Shown piece after piece: positions 28,418 through 38,491 of a stretch of 56,994 nt of DNA; the stretch's first letter is position 1, and the number at the start of each line of letters is the position of its first letter. The notes beneath the pieces are model-generated. The model saw nothing but the letters and a program-made list of their open reading frames with translations. It searched no databases and was not told the origin of the DNA. Where the stretch lies: assembly GCA_002707645.1 (NCBI GenBank), contig PANN01000014.1, positions 6,120 to 63,113 of the forward strand, written 5' to 3'. Origin of the DNA: Fidelibacterota bacterium (lineage in GTDB: Bacteria > Fidelibacterota > Marinisomatia > SCGC-AAA003-L08 > D37C17). The position numbers and the translations under genes are program-made.

Positions 28418-29761
28418 AATATTTTAACTTTTGTTGTAATTAATTTTTTATCAATTAAGGCAGGCCAAAAAGATATTACCTCTTGAACTTTTGGTCTTCC
28501 TCCAGCAAATCCAGTAACTCCTGGTGGTCCAGATGTTATAATTGGAGATATTTCCTTGCTGAATCTTTCTACTTTCTTTCTGTTATCATCTTTAACAGAT
28601 AATCTGAGAACAATTTCATTAGCACCACTATATTTAAGGTTTATGTTTTTATGGCATGAGTTAAAACCTAAATATTCAGTATTTTTTTTATTAAAAGTAG
28701 TCCCTGCTAACTTAAGTCTTTCCCAAATGGTTTTAGCGACAAGTTTTGCTTTATCATATGAGTTTGGACCTGAAATTGTTAATTGAGCAGAACATTTATA
28801 TCCAGAAAAATAACTTATTGAGACTTTATATGTAGATGTTGGTTTAAAGCCTATTACATTATTTATAGAAACTACATTTTTTTTAATTTCCATTAAATTA
28901 AATGAAGTAAAATCTACACATACATCTGGTGATATGTATTTATTTGGATCACCCATCTCATACAATACTTGCTCTGTTACTGATAAACGATTTACTACAC
29001 CAGAAGTATATGGAGGCTTTGTTACTAAAAAATCTCCATTTCTTTTTACTTCAACAATAGGGTAACCAATATTTGATATATCATCTAATTCATACCATTT
29101 AGTATAATTTCCACCTGTACATTGAGCACCACATTCAATAATATGACCGGCTAACGTTCCTGATGCTAATTTATTATAATCATTACTTTTCCATTGATAT
29201 TCATGCAATAGTGGTCCAAGTGTTAAACCTGGATCAGAAACTCTTCCTGCTAAAACTATATCTGCACCTTTGTCTAAAGCATCCTTTACAGAAAAACTAT
29301 CTATATATACATTGGCTGAAGTAATATTAGTTAAAATTTTAGAAATATTTTCACCAGTTTCAAGATTTTTAAATTTTTCCCCATTCTTAATCATACCATC
29401 AATTTGATTAAAGATGTCATCGCCTTGAATTACTCCAATCTTAAAATCATTTGCTTTTTTTAATCTCCTTTTTATAGCCATAGCACATTCTAAAGGATTA
29501 ACGCCACCAGCATTAGTTATTATTTTAATTTTATTTTTTTTTTATGTTTTCTTGGTTATCTATAACTAAATCAACAAAATCTCTAGCATAACCAAACATT
29601 TTATTTTTAAGCTTTTGTTTTTGCATGATTGAAATAGTAACCTCTGCCAAATAATCTAATGTTAAATAATCAATTTTTCCATACTTAAGCAATTTAGTTG
29701 GTGCATCTATACTATCACCCCAAAAGCCTTGACCGTTAGCAATTTTAATAAGATTTTTCAT
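28414..29761 (-). pseudogene. AtuA-like (acyclic terpene utilisation family, DUF1446) protein, interrupted by a frameshift in a poly-A tract (ORFs 29531..29761 and 28414..29481)
   Basis: N-terminal [47 protein letters not shown]...; the downstream frame continues [30 protein letters not shown]. Joined at A10 (T10 on + strand, 29534-29543). Confidence 0.85.
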
Positions 29762-31392
29762 ACTTGAAAAACTCCATAATTTGGCTTTTCACTAATATTA
29801 CTATTAGATACTAAGCAAAGACTTTTAATTAGAACTAACCTTGTATCTTTAGGTTCAATTATTTCATCGACCCACAATCGTGCTGCACCATATTTAATGT
29901 CTGATTGTTTATCATAAGAAGATTTAATTTTATTATAAATTTCACTTTTATCTTTATCACTTATTTTACCTAGTTTTGATAATTTTAATGATGTTAGAGT
30001 TTTTGCAGCTTGATCTCCACCCATTACAGCAATTTTAGAATTAGGCCATGCAAATATAAACGATGGGTTATAAGCTTTTCCTGACATTGCATAATTACCA
30101 GCACCATAACTACCACCAATAATTAAAGTTATTTTAGGAACAATACTGTTAGAAACTGCATTGACCATTTTCGCACCATCTTTTGCTATGCCTGACCATT
30201 CAGCATGTTTTCCAACCATAAAACCATTAACATCATGAATAAAAATAATAGGAACTTTATCTTGATTACAATTCATGATAAATCGTGCCCCTTTGTCTGC
30301 AGAGTCATTATAGATAACTCCACCTAATTGAATTTGATTATCAGTTGTTTTAATTATAGTTTTTTGATTTGCAACTATTCCAACTTTAAAACCTCCAATT
30401 CTAGCATTAACGCAAACAATAGTTTTTCCATAATTTTCTTTAAACTCTATAAATTTACTCTCGTCAACAATCCTTGCTATTAATTCTTTGATATCATATT
30501 GCGATTTATTATCAACATCTATGTAATTATATAAATCTTCAAAATTATAATCTGGGTTTTTTACTTCATTTGAATTATTATTTTTTGATAAATTTATATT
30601 TGAAATAATTTCTTTAATTTTCAATAGTGCCTTATAATCATCACCAACTTCATAGTCTACAATACCACTTATACTGGAATGCGTATTACTTCCACCAAGA
30701 GTTTCAGCATCGATTTCTTGACCAACAGCAGCTTTTACTAAAGCAGGTCCAGCTAAAAACATATTGGAACCCTTGGTCATTATATATTTATCGCACATTA
30801 CTGGTAAATAAGCACCACCTGCTACACATGGGCCCATAACAGAAGCAATTTGAATATTTCCATTTGATGATAGTTTGGCATTATTGTAAAAAATTTTTCC
30901 AAAGTGACCTTCATCTGGAAAAACCTGATCTTGTAAAGGTAAGAAAACACCGGCTGAATCAACTAAATAAATAATAGGTAAATTATTTTTGTATGCTATT
31001 TCTTGAGCTCTTAAAGTTTTCTTTAACGTTACTTCAAAATATGCACCAGCTTTTACCGTTGCATCATTAGCAATAATCATAAAATTATAATTATTAATAA
31101 TTCCAATACCCATTATTAAGCCACCACATGGACAACCTCCATAATCATTGTACATATTGTACCCAGCAAACTTGGCTAACTCTAAAAAATAGGTGTTTTC
31201 ATCTATTAAATGTGCAATTCTTTCTCTTGCTGTTAATCTTCCTTTATCATGTTGTTTTTGAACAGAAGCTTTCCCACCAGATTCTTTAATTAAATCTATT
31301 TTATCATTAAATTCATTAATTAATTTTACAAACTTAATTTTAAGATCATTATCATCTAGATTAACAATGTTACTTACGTAATTACTTTTCAT
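29758..31392 (-). CDS. Acyl-CoA carboxylase carboxyltransferase (beta) subunit, methylcrotonyl/geranyl-CoA carboxylase-like
   Basis: [85 protein letters not shown]. Likely start is the internal MKSNYVSN at 31392. Confidence 0.92.
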   Translation of the reverse strand: MKSNYVSNIVNLDDNDLKIKFVKLINEFNDKIDLIKESGGKASVQKQHDKGRLTARERIAHLIDENTYFLELAKFAGYNMYNDYGGCPCGGLIMGIGIINNYNFMIIANDATVKAGAYFEVTLKKTLRAQEIAYKNNLPIIYLVDSAGVFLPLQDQVFPDEGHFGKIFYNNAKLSSNGNIQIASVMGPCVAGGAYLPVMCDKYIMTKGSNMFLAGPALVKAAVGQEIDAETLGGSNTHSSISGIVDYEVGDDYKALLKIKEIISNINLSKNNNSNEVKNPDYNFEDLYNYIDVDNKSQYDIKELIARIVDESKFIEFKENYGKTIVCVNARIGGFKVGIVANQKTIIKTTDNQIQLGGVIYNDSADKGARFIMNCNQDKVPIIFIHDVNGFMVGKHAEWSGIAKDGAKMVNAVSNSIVPKITLIIGGSYGAGNYAMSGKAYNPSFIFAWPNSKIAVMGGDQAAKTLTSLKLSKLGKISDKDKSEIYNKIKSSYDKQSDIKYGAARLWVDEIIEPKDTRLVLIKSLCLVSNSNISEKPNYGVFQV

Positions 31393-32344
31393 TATTATAA
31401 ACACCAATATTATTATATTTATTAATTCTTTCTTCCACAAGTTTTGACTTTGTTAAGCTACTTAAATATTTATGTTCAACACAAATTACTTCAGCCACAT
31501 CATTATAAACTGTATTTTCATCATTATGTGCACCACCAACAGGCTCATTAATAATCTTATCAGCAATATTCATTTCGAAAAGATCCCTAGAATTAACTTT
31601 TAACATTTCTGCAGCATCTTTATTAAAAGAAGAATCACCAAAAAGTATAGAAGCACAACCTTCTGGTGATATAACAGAATACCAAGAATATTCGAGACAT
31701 ATGATTCTATCAGCAAGACCTATTGCAAGAGCTCCCCCAGAAGCACCCTCTCCGATAACTACAGAAATAATAGGTACTTCTAATGTTGACATTGTAAATA
31801 GATTATCTGCAATAGCTTGAGATTGACCTCTTTCTTCTGCACCAATACCAGGATATGCTCCAGGTGTATCAATTAAAGATAGAATAGGTAAATTAAATTT
31901 TTCAGCTAATTTCATTACTCTTAATGCTTTTCTATAACCTTCAGGTTTTGACATTCCAAAATTATGTTTAAGCTTTTCTTTAGTATTACGACCCTTTTCC
32001 TGACCAATTATAGCAAACTTAATGTTATTAATGTAACCAAAACCAGCTATCATTGCTTTATCATCTGAAAATTTACGATCTCCATGAATTTCAAACCAGT
32101 TTGTACATATATTATTAATGAAGTCACTAGAATGGGGTCTCATAGGGTGTCTAGCTATTTCGACCTTTTGCCATCTTGTAAGATTAGAATAAATGGTATT
32201 TTTTTCCCTTTCTAGCTGCAATTCTAAAGAATTAATTAAGTCTGTATTATTAATACCGCTAGTATTATTAAGACTTCTTGCATGAATTATTCTTTCATGT
32301 AAATCTTTTAATGGTTTTTCAAATTCTAATGTAAATAGTGACAT
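31382..32344 (-). CDS. accA: Acetyl-CoA carboxylase carboxyltransferase subunit alpha
   Basis: LEFEKPLKDL, RHPMRPHSSDFI, GDRKFSDDKAMIAGF, SLIDTPGAYPGIGAEERGQSQAIA. Confidence 0.96.
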   Translation of the reverse strand: MSLFTLEFEKPLKDLHERIIHARSLNNTSGINNTDLINSLELQLEREKNTIYSNLTRWQKVEIARHPMRPHSSDFINNICTNWFEIHGDRKFSDDKAMIAGFGYINNIKFAIIGQEKGRNTKEKLKHNFGMSKPEGYRKALRVMKLAEKFNLPILSLIDTPGAYPGIGAEERGQSQAIADNLFTMSTLEVPIISVVIGEGASGGALAIGLADRIICLEYSWYSVISPEGCASILFGDSSFNKDAAEMLKVNSRDLFEMNIADKIINEPVGGAHNDENTVYNDVAEVICVEHKYLSSLTKSKLVEERINKYNNIGVYNNEK

Positions 32345-32356
32345 ATAATATAATTA

Positions 32357-33136
32357 TTAATTATTTAATTTAAAAAAAATTCTGTTGTATTTAAGTATAA
32401 ACTTTAAAAATGATAAATAAAAAGTTATTGTTACAAATAAATAATTAATATAATTACGACTACCATTTTTTAAATGAATGATTTCTGCTTTTGGATAATA
32501 AGTGTTATTTAAACCTAGTTTAGTAACTTTATAACAAAAATCTGTATCTTCAAAATACAAAAAAAATTGTTCATCAAAGCCTCCGACAGAAGAATAAACG
32601 TCTTTATTAAACATCATAAAACAACCACTTACAGCATCTACCTTGTGAATTTTTTCATTTGATAAATCCATGTAGTTATATCTATTTGTAAAACCAAAAC
32701 TATGAAACTTTAAAATATATGGAATTATAATATTTAAAGATGGAAATCTTCTTCTTGAGGATTTTTGAAAGGATTTATCTATATTTAATACTTTACAACC
32801 TATAATACCTATATCATTATTACTTTTAAAATGATTGAAAATTTGAGAGATAGAATTTTTCTTTAATTCAACATCTGGGTTCATTGTAATAAGTGTTTTA
32901 TAAGACGCCTCAAGAATACCAATATTAATAGCTTTTGAGTAACCGATATTTTTACCTATAAAAATATTTTTTAATGATAAAGTATCTTTTTTTATACTTA
33001 TTTTGCATTGTCTTTTATTGTTGTGAACAATAATAATTTCTATCTTAATATCATTTAAACTAGAATTACAAATTGATTCTAAACATTTATTTAAAAGTAA
33101 ATCTGAATTATAATTAACTATAACTATACTTATCAT
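32357..33136 (-). CDS. Glycosyltransferase family 2
   Basis: ISIVIVNYNSDLLLNKCLESI, NIGYSKAINIGI, GGFDEQFFLYFEDTDFCYK. Confidence 0.92.
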   Translation of the reverse strand: MISIVIVNYNSDLLLNKCLESICNSSLNDIKIEIIIVHNNKRQCKISIKKDTLSLKNIFIGKNIGYSKAINIGILEASYKTLITMNPDVELKKNSISQIFNHFKSNNDIGIIGCKVLNIDKSFQKSSRRRFPSLNIIIPYILKFHSFGFTNRYNYMDLSNEKIHKVDAVSGCFMMFNKDVYSSVGGFDEQFFLYFEDTDFCYKVTKLGLNNTYYPKAEIIHLKNGSRNYINYLFVTITFYLSFLKFILKYNRIFFKLNN

Positions 33137-33849
33137 TTTAGTAGATTGAATATGTTTTTTAAACGAAGCAAAGGAACAATAATAATGGCTTCTAAAATTA
33201 TTTTTTTAGACATTTTTGATTTTCCTATTGTTCTATCAGTAAAAATAATTGGAACCTCTTTTACTTCATATTTATTTAGATGTGCCCTATAGTTAATTTC
33301 TATTTGAAATGAATATCCTTGACTATTGATATTATTAATATTTATTGACTTTAGAACGTCAATATCAATACATTTAAATCCTCCTGTACAATCATTTATT
33401 TTTAATCCGGTTAATATTTTAGCATATAAATTGGCGAAATAGCTTAAAGCTAATCTACTTAGAGGCCAATTTATTATTCTAATTCCATCTATATATCTAC
33501 TACCAATAACTAACTTATATGAATCTGAATAATCTAATAATTTATTTATATCATTAGGATTATGGGACATATCAGCATCAATTTGAATAACTTTGTTATA
33601 ATTATTACTTATTGCATATTCAAAGCCCTTAATATATGCATTACCAATACCTGATTTTTTTTTATTTATAATTAAGAAAATATTTTTATATTTTTTTTGT
33701 ATTTCTTGAACTTTTTCATAAGTTTTATCTGGTGAATTATCATCAACTACTAAAATATCTAAATTTAAATCAAGCTTAATAATTTTATTAATTATTATTT
33801 CTATATTATTTATTTCATTATATGTTGGTATAATAACTAGTTTTTTCAT
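33133..33849 (-). CDS. Polyprenol monophosphomannose synthase-like GT2
   Basis: VIIPTYNEINNIEIII, VDDNSPDKTYE, QIDADMSHNPNDI, VIGSRYIDG. Confidence 0.9.
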   Translation of the reverse strand: MKKLVIIPTYNEINNIEIIINKIIKLDLNLDILVVDDNSPDKTYEKVQEIQKKYKNIFLIINKKKSGIGNAYIKGFEYAISNNYNKVIQIDADMSHNPNDINKLLDYSDSYKLVIGSRYIDGIRIINWPLSRLALSYFANLYAKILTGLKINDCTGGFKCIDIDVLKSININNINSQGYSFQIEINYRAHLNKYEVKEVPIIFTDRTIGKSKMSKKIILEAIIIVPLLRLKNIFNLLK

Positions 33850-34700
33850 TTAACTCCATTAATGTATTCTAAGGTAGCTTTACTATCAAAAAGTCTTAAT
33901 TTCATTTGATTGCAAAGCTCTAAGTCAAAACTTGTGTTAAGAGGTCTCTGAGCTTTAAAGTTAATATTGGAGGTTTTAACAACTTTAATTAGGTTATCAT
34001 CCAAATTGTTAACTTTGGCTATCTCGTAAGCAAAACCTGACCTACTTATACTATTTTTGCTTCCAAAGTTTATTTTACCATCATAATCGAGTAGTATTAA
34101 ATCATAGATAAAGTTTGTTAGATTTAAAGCATAGCAAGGATTTGATATTTGATCATTTACTACATGAATGATATTATTTTTTGATAATTCACTATAAACC
34201 CAATTATAAAAGTTATTTAAATAGTTAGAAAATAATGTTGAAACTCTAATAATTATATTTTTTTTATTTGAAGAAAGTAAAATATTTTCTGCTTCTAATT
34301 TAGTTTTACCATAGTAATTCAAAGGATTTGGCTGAGAATTTTCATTATATGAACCATCTATACCATCATAAATAAAATCCGAAGATATTTGTATGATTTT
34401 AGTATTAAAATTAGAGTGTTTAATTAAATTTTTCAGACCATCAACATTAATTTTACGTGCTAATAATTTATTAGTCTGACATAAATCAACTTTAGTTAAA
34501 GCTGCAGTATTTATTATAATATCAGGTTCATATTTATTTAAAACATATGATACTTGTTTTTCATTCGTTATATCCATTTGCTCATACTTAGGAGCCTTAC
34601 TTTTATGAGTCTTAATGAAATTAAATAGTGATGATTTATCTATGATATTAAAATGTGATCCTAATTGACCTTTAGAACCTGTAATTAATATTTTAAGCAC
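33846..34700 (-). CDS. dTDP-4-dehydrorhamnose reductase-like SDR
   Basis: ILITGSKGQLGSHF, NTAALTKVDLCQ, SSDFIYDGIDGSYNENSQPNPLNYYGKTKLEAE. Confidence 0.9.
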   Translation of the reverse strand: MLKILITGSKGQLGSHFNIIDKSSLFNFIKTHKSKAPKYEQMDITNEKQVSYVLNKYEPDIIINTAALTKVDLCQTNKLLARKINVDGLKNLIKHSNFNTKIIQISSDFIYDGIDGSYNENSQPNPLNYYGKTKLEAENILLSSNKKNIIIRVSTLFSNYLNNFYNWVYSELSKNNIIHVVNDQISNPCYALNLTNFIYDLILLDYDGKINFGSKNSISRSGFAYEIAKVNNLDDNLIKVVKTSNINFKAQRPLNTSFDLELCNQMKLRLFDSKATLEYINGVK

Positions 34701-35160
34701 TTATTGTTGCACCATTACTTTTAAACATATCTAATTTTGATAAAATTTCTTCATCATTTAAGGATAGAACTTCTGCACAAAAAATTGCAGAATTTATTGC
34801 TCCTGACTTTCCAACAGACATTGTTGCTACAGGAACACCTTTGGGCATCTGCACTGTTGATAATAGTGAATCTAAGCCATCCATCATACCACCAGGCAAT
34901 GGAACTCCAATAACAGGTAATGTTGTGTTAGCTTTTACTGCGCCTCCTAAATGAGCTGCCATACCAGCGCCACATATTAAAATTGAATAACCATTATCCC
35001 TCGCATTACTTGAAAACTCTGATACTTCTTTTGGATTTCTATGAGCAGACATCACTAGCAGATCTAATTTAATATTAAAATATTTAAAGTAATCCATTGA
35101 TGTTTCAGCTATTTTCCTGTCACTTTCACTACCTATTAAAAACGCAACTTTGTAGTTCAT
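34693..35160 (-). CDS. purE: 5-(carboxyamino)imidazole ribonucleotide mutase
   Basis: GSESDRKIAETSMDYF, VMSAHRNPKEV, CGAGMAAHLGGAVKANTTLPVIGVPLPGG. Confidence 0.96.
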   Translation of the reverse strand: MNYKVAFLIGSESDRKIAETSMDYFKYFNIKLDLLVMSAHRNPKEVSEFSSNARDNGYSILICGAGMAAHLGGAVKANTTLPVIGVPLPGGMMDGLDSLLSTVQMPKGVPVATMSVGKSGAINSAIFCAEVLSLNDEEILSKLDMFKSNGATISA

Positions 35161-35164
35161 AATT

Positions 35165-36103
35165 TTATTCCTTTATGTTTTGAAAAATCGACTCTAGTTG
35201 TTTTAACAATAAAATTTTGTCTTTACCTGGATTATTAACGAATCCAGATATATATAATTTAAAATCTTTATAAATATCTTCATAAACATATGTAACAAAA
35301 GGGCCCCCTGTATCGGAGTCTGTATGTTCATAAAGACCTCTTAAAACAATATTAGAATTATATTGCTCCTCAGATCTAAATCTCTCAGGTATAATGACAC
35401 TGGTTAGATTAGATTCATGTAGTAATTTAAGATTTTTAAAATCTTCAATATTATTCTTTTTTACTTTATTGATAACAATCCATCTGTATGGATATCCCCT
35501 TCCAATCCATATCATAGAGCTATTTTTTTTTATTATTTTATAGCTATCATCTATTTTAAGATTAATATTAAACATTTCATGCACTAAGGTATTTATCTGT
35601 TTTGATTTATCTTCCTTATTATAATCATGTAAAATATTTTTACTTATATTTTGATTTATCTCATTTTTAATCCATTTAGAATTAATTGCATTTTGTCTTA
35701 TTAGTTGATCAATATCATGAGCATTTATATAAACCAAAACTTGATTTTTTGAATATAAATCATTTAATGATAATAATTGTTTATTAAATTTATCTAAAAA
35801 CTTATTACTTAATAAATCTATGGTTGAATCTTGCGGAAAATCTAAAGAAAGAATTATCATATTTTTATTAAATTTATTTTTAATAAAATCACTTGGATCA
35901 ATATACTTAATATTGTAGCTGCTCTTCAAAATGGGGGTATAAATACTATCTTTAAAAACTTCAGATATAAAAATATTAACATATTCCCGATCTTCAATAG
36001 ATGATACAATTGTAATGTCATTATATCCTCCTGTACTATCAGGAAGTCTTTTACAAGAAAAAATACACAAAATGAATAATAATATAATTATATTTTTTTG
36101 CAT
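35165..36103 (-). CDS. Lipoprotein, possibly DUF4837-like
   Basis: Lipobox CIFSC; LPDSTGGYNDITIVSS; late EHTDSDTGGPFVTYVYED. Confidence 0.55.
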   Translation of the reverse strand: MQKNIIILLFILCIFSCKRLPDSTGGYNDITIVSSIEDREYVNIFISEVFKDSIYTPILKSSYNIKYIDPSDFIKNKFNKNMIILSLDFPQDSTIDLLSNKFLDKFNKQLLSLNDLYSKNQVLVYINAHDIDQLIRQNAINSKWIKNEINQNISKNILHDYNKEDKSKQINTLVHEMFNINLKIDDSYKIIKKNSSMIWIGRGYPYRWIVINKVKKNNIEDFKNLKLLHESNLTSVIIPERFRSEEQYNSNIVLRGLYEHTDSDTGGPFVTYVYEDIYKDFKLYISGFVNNPGKDKILLLKQLESIFQNIKE

Positions 36104-36909
36104 ACGTAAACAAGTGATGATGATTTTTTAATATTTATGAGCTGATTTACAAAACATCGAAACAGAATTAATATTTTATATAAAGCATTAGTATTTCTAG
36201 ACATAAAAATATTGTAAAAAGTATCAATTTTTAAATTCTTAACTCCTTCTATGGTAAATCCATGCTTTTCTAAAAAAATACTCATTGAATTATAATTGAA
36301 ATGATAAATATGTCTTGGTAAATCATAAGCAGCCCAGTTATTATTCAAATAATCAACTTCCTTACTATCTATATTGGGACATGCAATAAATAAGAAACCA
36401 CTATCAGATAGAATATTATTAACATTTTTAAACACACTATTAATATCGTACATGTGTTCTATTGAATGCCAAATGGTAATCGAATTAAATGATTTTTTAT
36501 TTAATTTTAATAAACTCTTTATATCAGTGTCACAGGGATTAAACTTGTCATAACTTGAAGAAACCCATCCTAAATCATTTAATTTTTTAGAAAAAAAACT
36601 ATCCCCTGAACCAATATCTAAATTATTTTTATTTTTCCCTACATATTCAATTATTATTTTTTTTTTAATATAAAAATTAATATATCTAATAATTTTATAA
36701 ATACTATTTATAAAATTTTTCTTTTTTTGGAAAGGTTTATAATTTTCATTGTAATATTTTCCTATATCAGATTCACTCAATCTAGGATTAAGAAAAACAA
36801 GCGAACATTTTAGACATTTAACTAACGTAAATTTTTTATTATCAAACTCTAAAAGTTTAAAAATATCAAAACTGCTTTTGTTACAAATTATACAATTTGT
36901 ACTTTCCAC
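36088..36909 (-). CDS. Class I SAM-dependent methyltransferase with N-terminal zinc ribbon
   Basis: CIIC...CLKCSLVFLNPRLS; NLDIGSGDSFFSKKL; WHSIEHMYD. Confidence 0.88.
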   Translation of the reverse strand: MESTNCIICNKSSFDIFKLLEFDNKKFTLVKCLKCSLVFLNPRLSESDIGKYYNENYKPFQKKKNFINSIYKIIRYINFYIKKKIIIEYVGKNKNNLDIGSGDSFFSKKLNDLGWVSSSYDKFNPCDTDIKSLLKLNKKSFNSITIWHSIEHMYDINSVFKNVNNILSDSGFLFIACPNIDSKEVDYLNNNWAAYDLPRHIYHFNYNSMSIFLEKHGFTIEGVKNLKIDTFYNIFMSRNTNALYKILILFRCFVNQLINIKKSSSLVYVCKKI

Positions 36910-37785
36910 TTAAAGCTTTGATCTGTTAAAATACATTAAAAGTGTTGATGATAATATCATTATAATTGATATTAACTGAGCACTTGATAAATCATAATAA
37001 TAAGATGGATTTAATCTAAGAAATTCGATAATAAAACGTGAAAACCCAGCTAAAAAAAGATATTCTAAAAAAACTTGCCCATCATATTTTTTTAATTCTC
37101 TGATTTTAAGCAAGTATAAAAATACTATGAAATAAATTAAAAATTCATACAGTTGTGTAGGGTGAACTTTTATTAAATCTCCAAATTTATAAAAAGGTTT
37201 AACAAGTGAATTAAAAATTTCGGGATGATTATATTGAAATGATTCATAGGTAGTTGGTGGACGACCATTTTTAAATGGAAAAAGCCAAGATATATTTGTT
37301 GGCTTGCCGTAACAACACCCAACGAAAAAACAACCCAATCGTCCTATACCTTGTCCTAAAATTATATATGGTGCAACCCAATCTGATACAATGGTCCATG
37401 TTAATTTTTCTTTATATACATAATATGATACAGAAATAAAACCACCGAAAAGTCCCCCCAAAAAAACCAATCCAGAACCAAATTTATTAATACCCAATAT
37501 TAATAAGTCTAAATTAAAAGTAAATAATCCCTTAAATATCGAAATAAGACCTTGGATATTAGCATATCCATCAGTTTCATAATATTCAATAATGTAAAAA
37601 ATTTTAGCACCAACAATACCACCTATAGCTGCATAAAAAATTATATCTTCAGCTATTTGGCCGTTTTTACCAATAGATATAAGGTACCGTTTTAATAAAA
37701 AATTGTTAACGATAAAGGCCAACATTAACATAAATCCATATGTTGATATTTGAAGAGATCCTATTTGAAATAAAATAGGATACAT
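36910..37785 (-). CDS. lgt: Prolipoprotein diacylglyceryl transferase
   Basis: LGQGIGRLGCFFVGCCYGKPT, HPTQLYEF. Confidence 0.95.
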   Translation of the reverse strand: MYPILFQIGSLQISTYGFMLMLAFIVNNFLLKRYLISIGKNGQIAEDIIFYAAIGGIVGAKIFYIIEYYETDGYANIQGLISIFKGLFTFNLDLLILGINKFGSGLVFLGGLFGGFISVSYYVYKEKLTWTIVSDWVAPYIILGQGIGRLGCFFVGCCYGKPTNISWLFPFKNGRPPTTYESFQYNHPEIFNSLVKPFYKFGDLIKVHPTQLYEFLIYFIVFLYLLKIRELKKYDGQVFLEYLFLAGFSRFIIEFLRLNPSYYYDLSSAQLISIIMILSSTLLMYFNRSKL

Positions 37786-38486
37786 TAAAAAACCGGGACA
37801 GTTACTAGTATAAAATCATAAATTATGTGAGATATCATCGATATACCTAAACCCCTATATAAATAAAGAATACTTAAAAAAATACCACCTATAAATCTAA
37901 CAATAAATGTATATAACATAAAAACATCTCCTGAACTTCCAATATAATGAAATAATGAAAATAAAAAAGATGAAACTAAAACTGAAATAATAAAGGCATA
38001 ATTATAATTAAGAACTTTTATAGTACCTGACAAAAAAATATTTAATAAAATTAGTCTAAATAATATTTCTTCCCAAATCCCTGCACCTAAACATGAGTAA
38101 AACATAAAAGTATAATCGTAGAGAAAATATGAATTATTATAATTAAAAAAAGAAAATCCGTTTAAAATTATTACTAAAATAAATCCAAATAAAATACCTT
38201 CTAAAAACATAAAAAAAATATAGCTGATTTTAAATTCGTAAATATTTTTATTGAAATTATATAGTATATATAATAAAATAAAAATTAAAAGAATATTATT
38301 ATATGTTAAAAAAGTGTTTTGTGTTAAAATTGATAAAAAATCTCTTAATATTATATCAGCGGAATTTCTAATTACATAATCTGTCGTATCGAATAAAAAA
38401 AAAGCCAAAACTTCGTACATTAAAAAAAAAGGAAAGATAAATAATATTGATATTAGATTATTTTTTGTATAATTATAATATTTCAT
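37785..38486 (-). CDS. CPBP family intramembrane metalloprotease-like protein
   Basis: GIWEEILFRLILL, SSFLFSLFHYIG, SMISHIIYDFILV. Confidence 0.85.
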   Translation of the reverse strand: MKYYNYTKNNLISILFIFPFFLMYEVLAFFLFDTTDYVIRNSADIILRDFLSILTQNTFLTYNNILLIFILLYILYNFNKNIYEFKISYIFFMFLEGILFGFILVIILNGFSFFNYNNSYFLYDYTFMFYSCLGAGIWEEILFRLILLNIFLSGTIKVLNYNYAFIISVLVSSFLFSLFHYIGSSGDVFMLYTFIVRFIGGIFLSILYLYRGLGISMISHIIYDFILVTVPVF

Positions 38487-38491
38487 TTACT

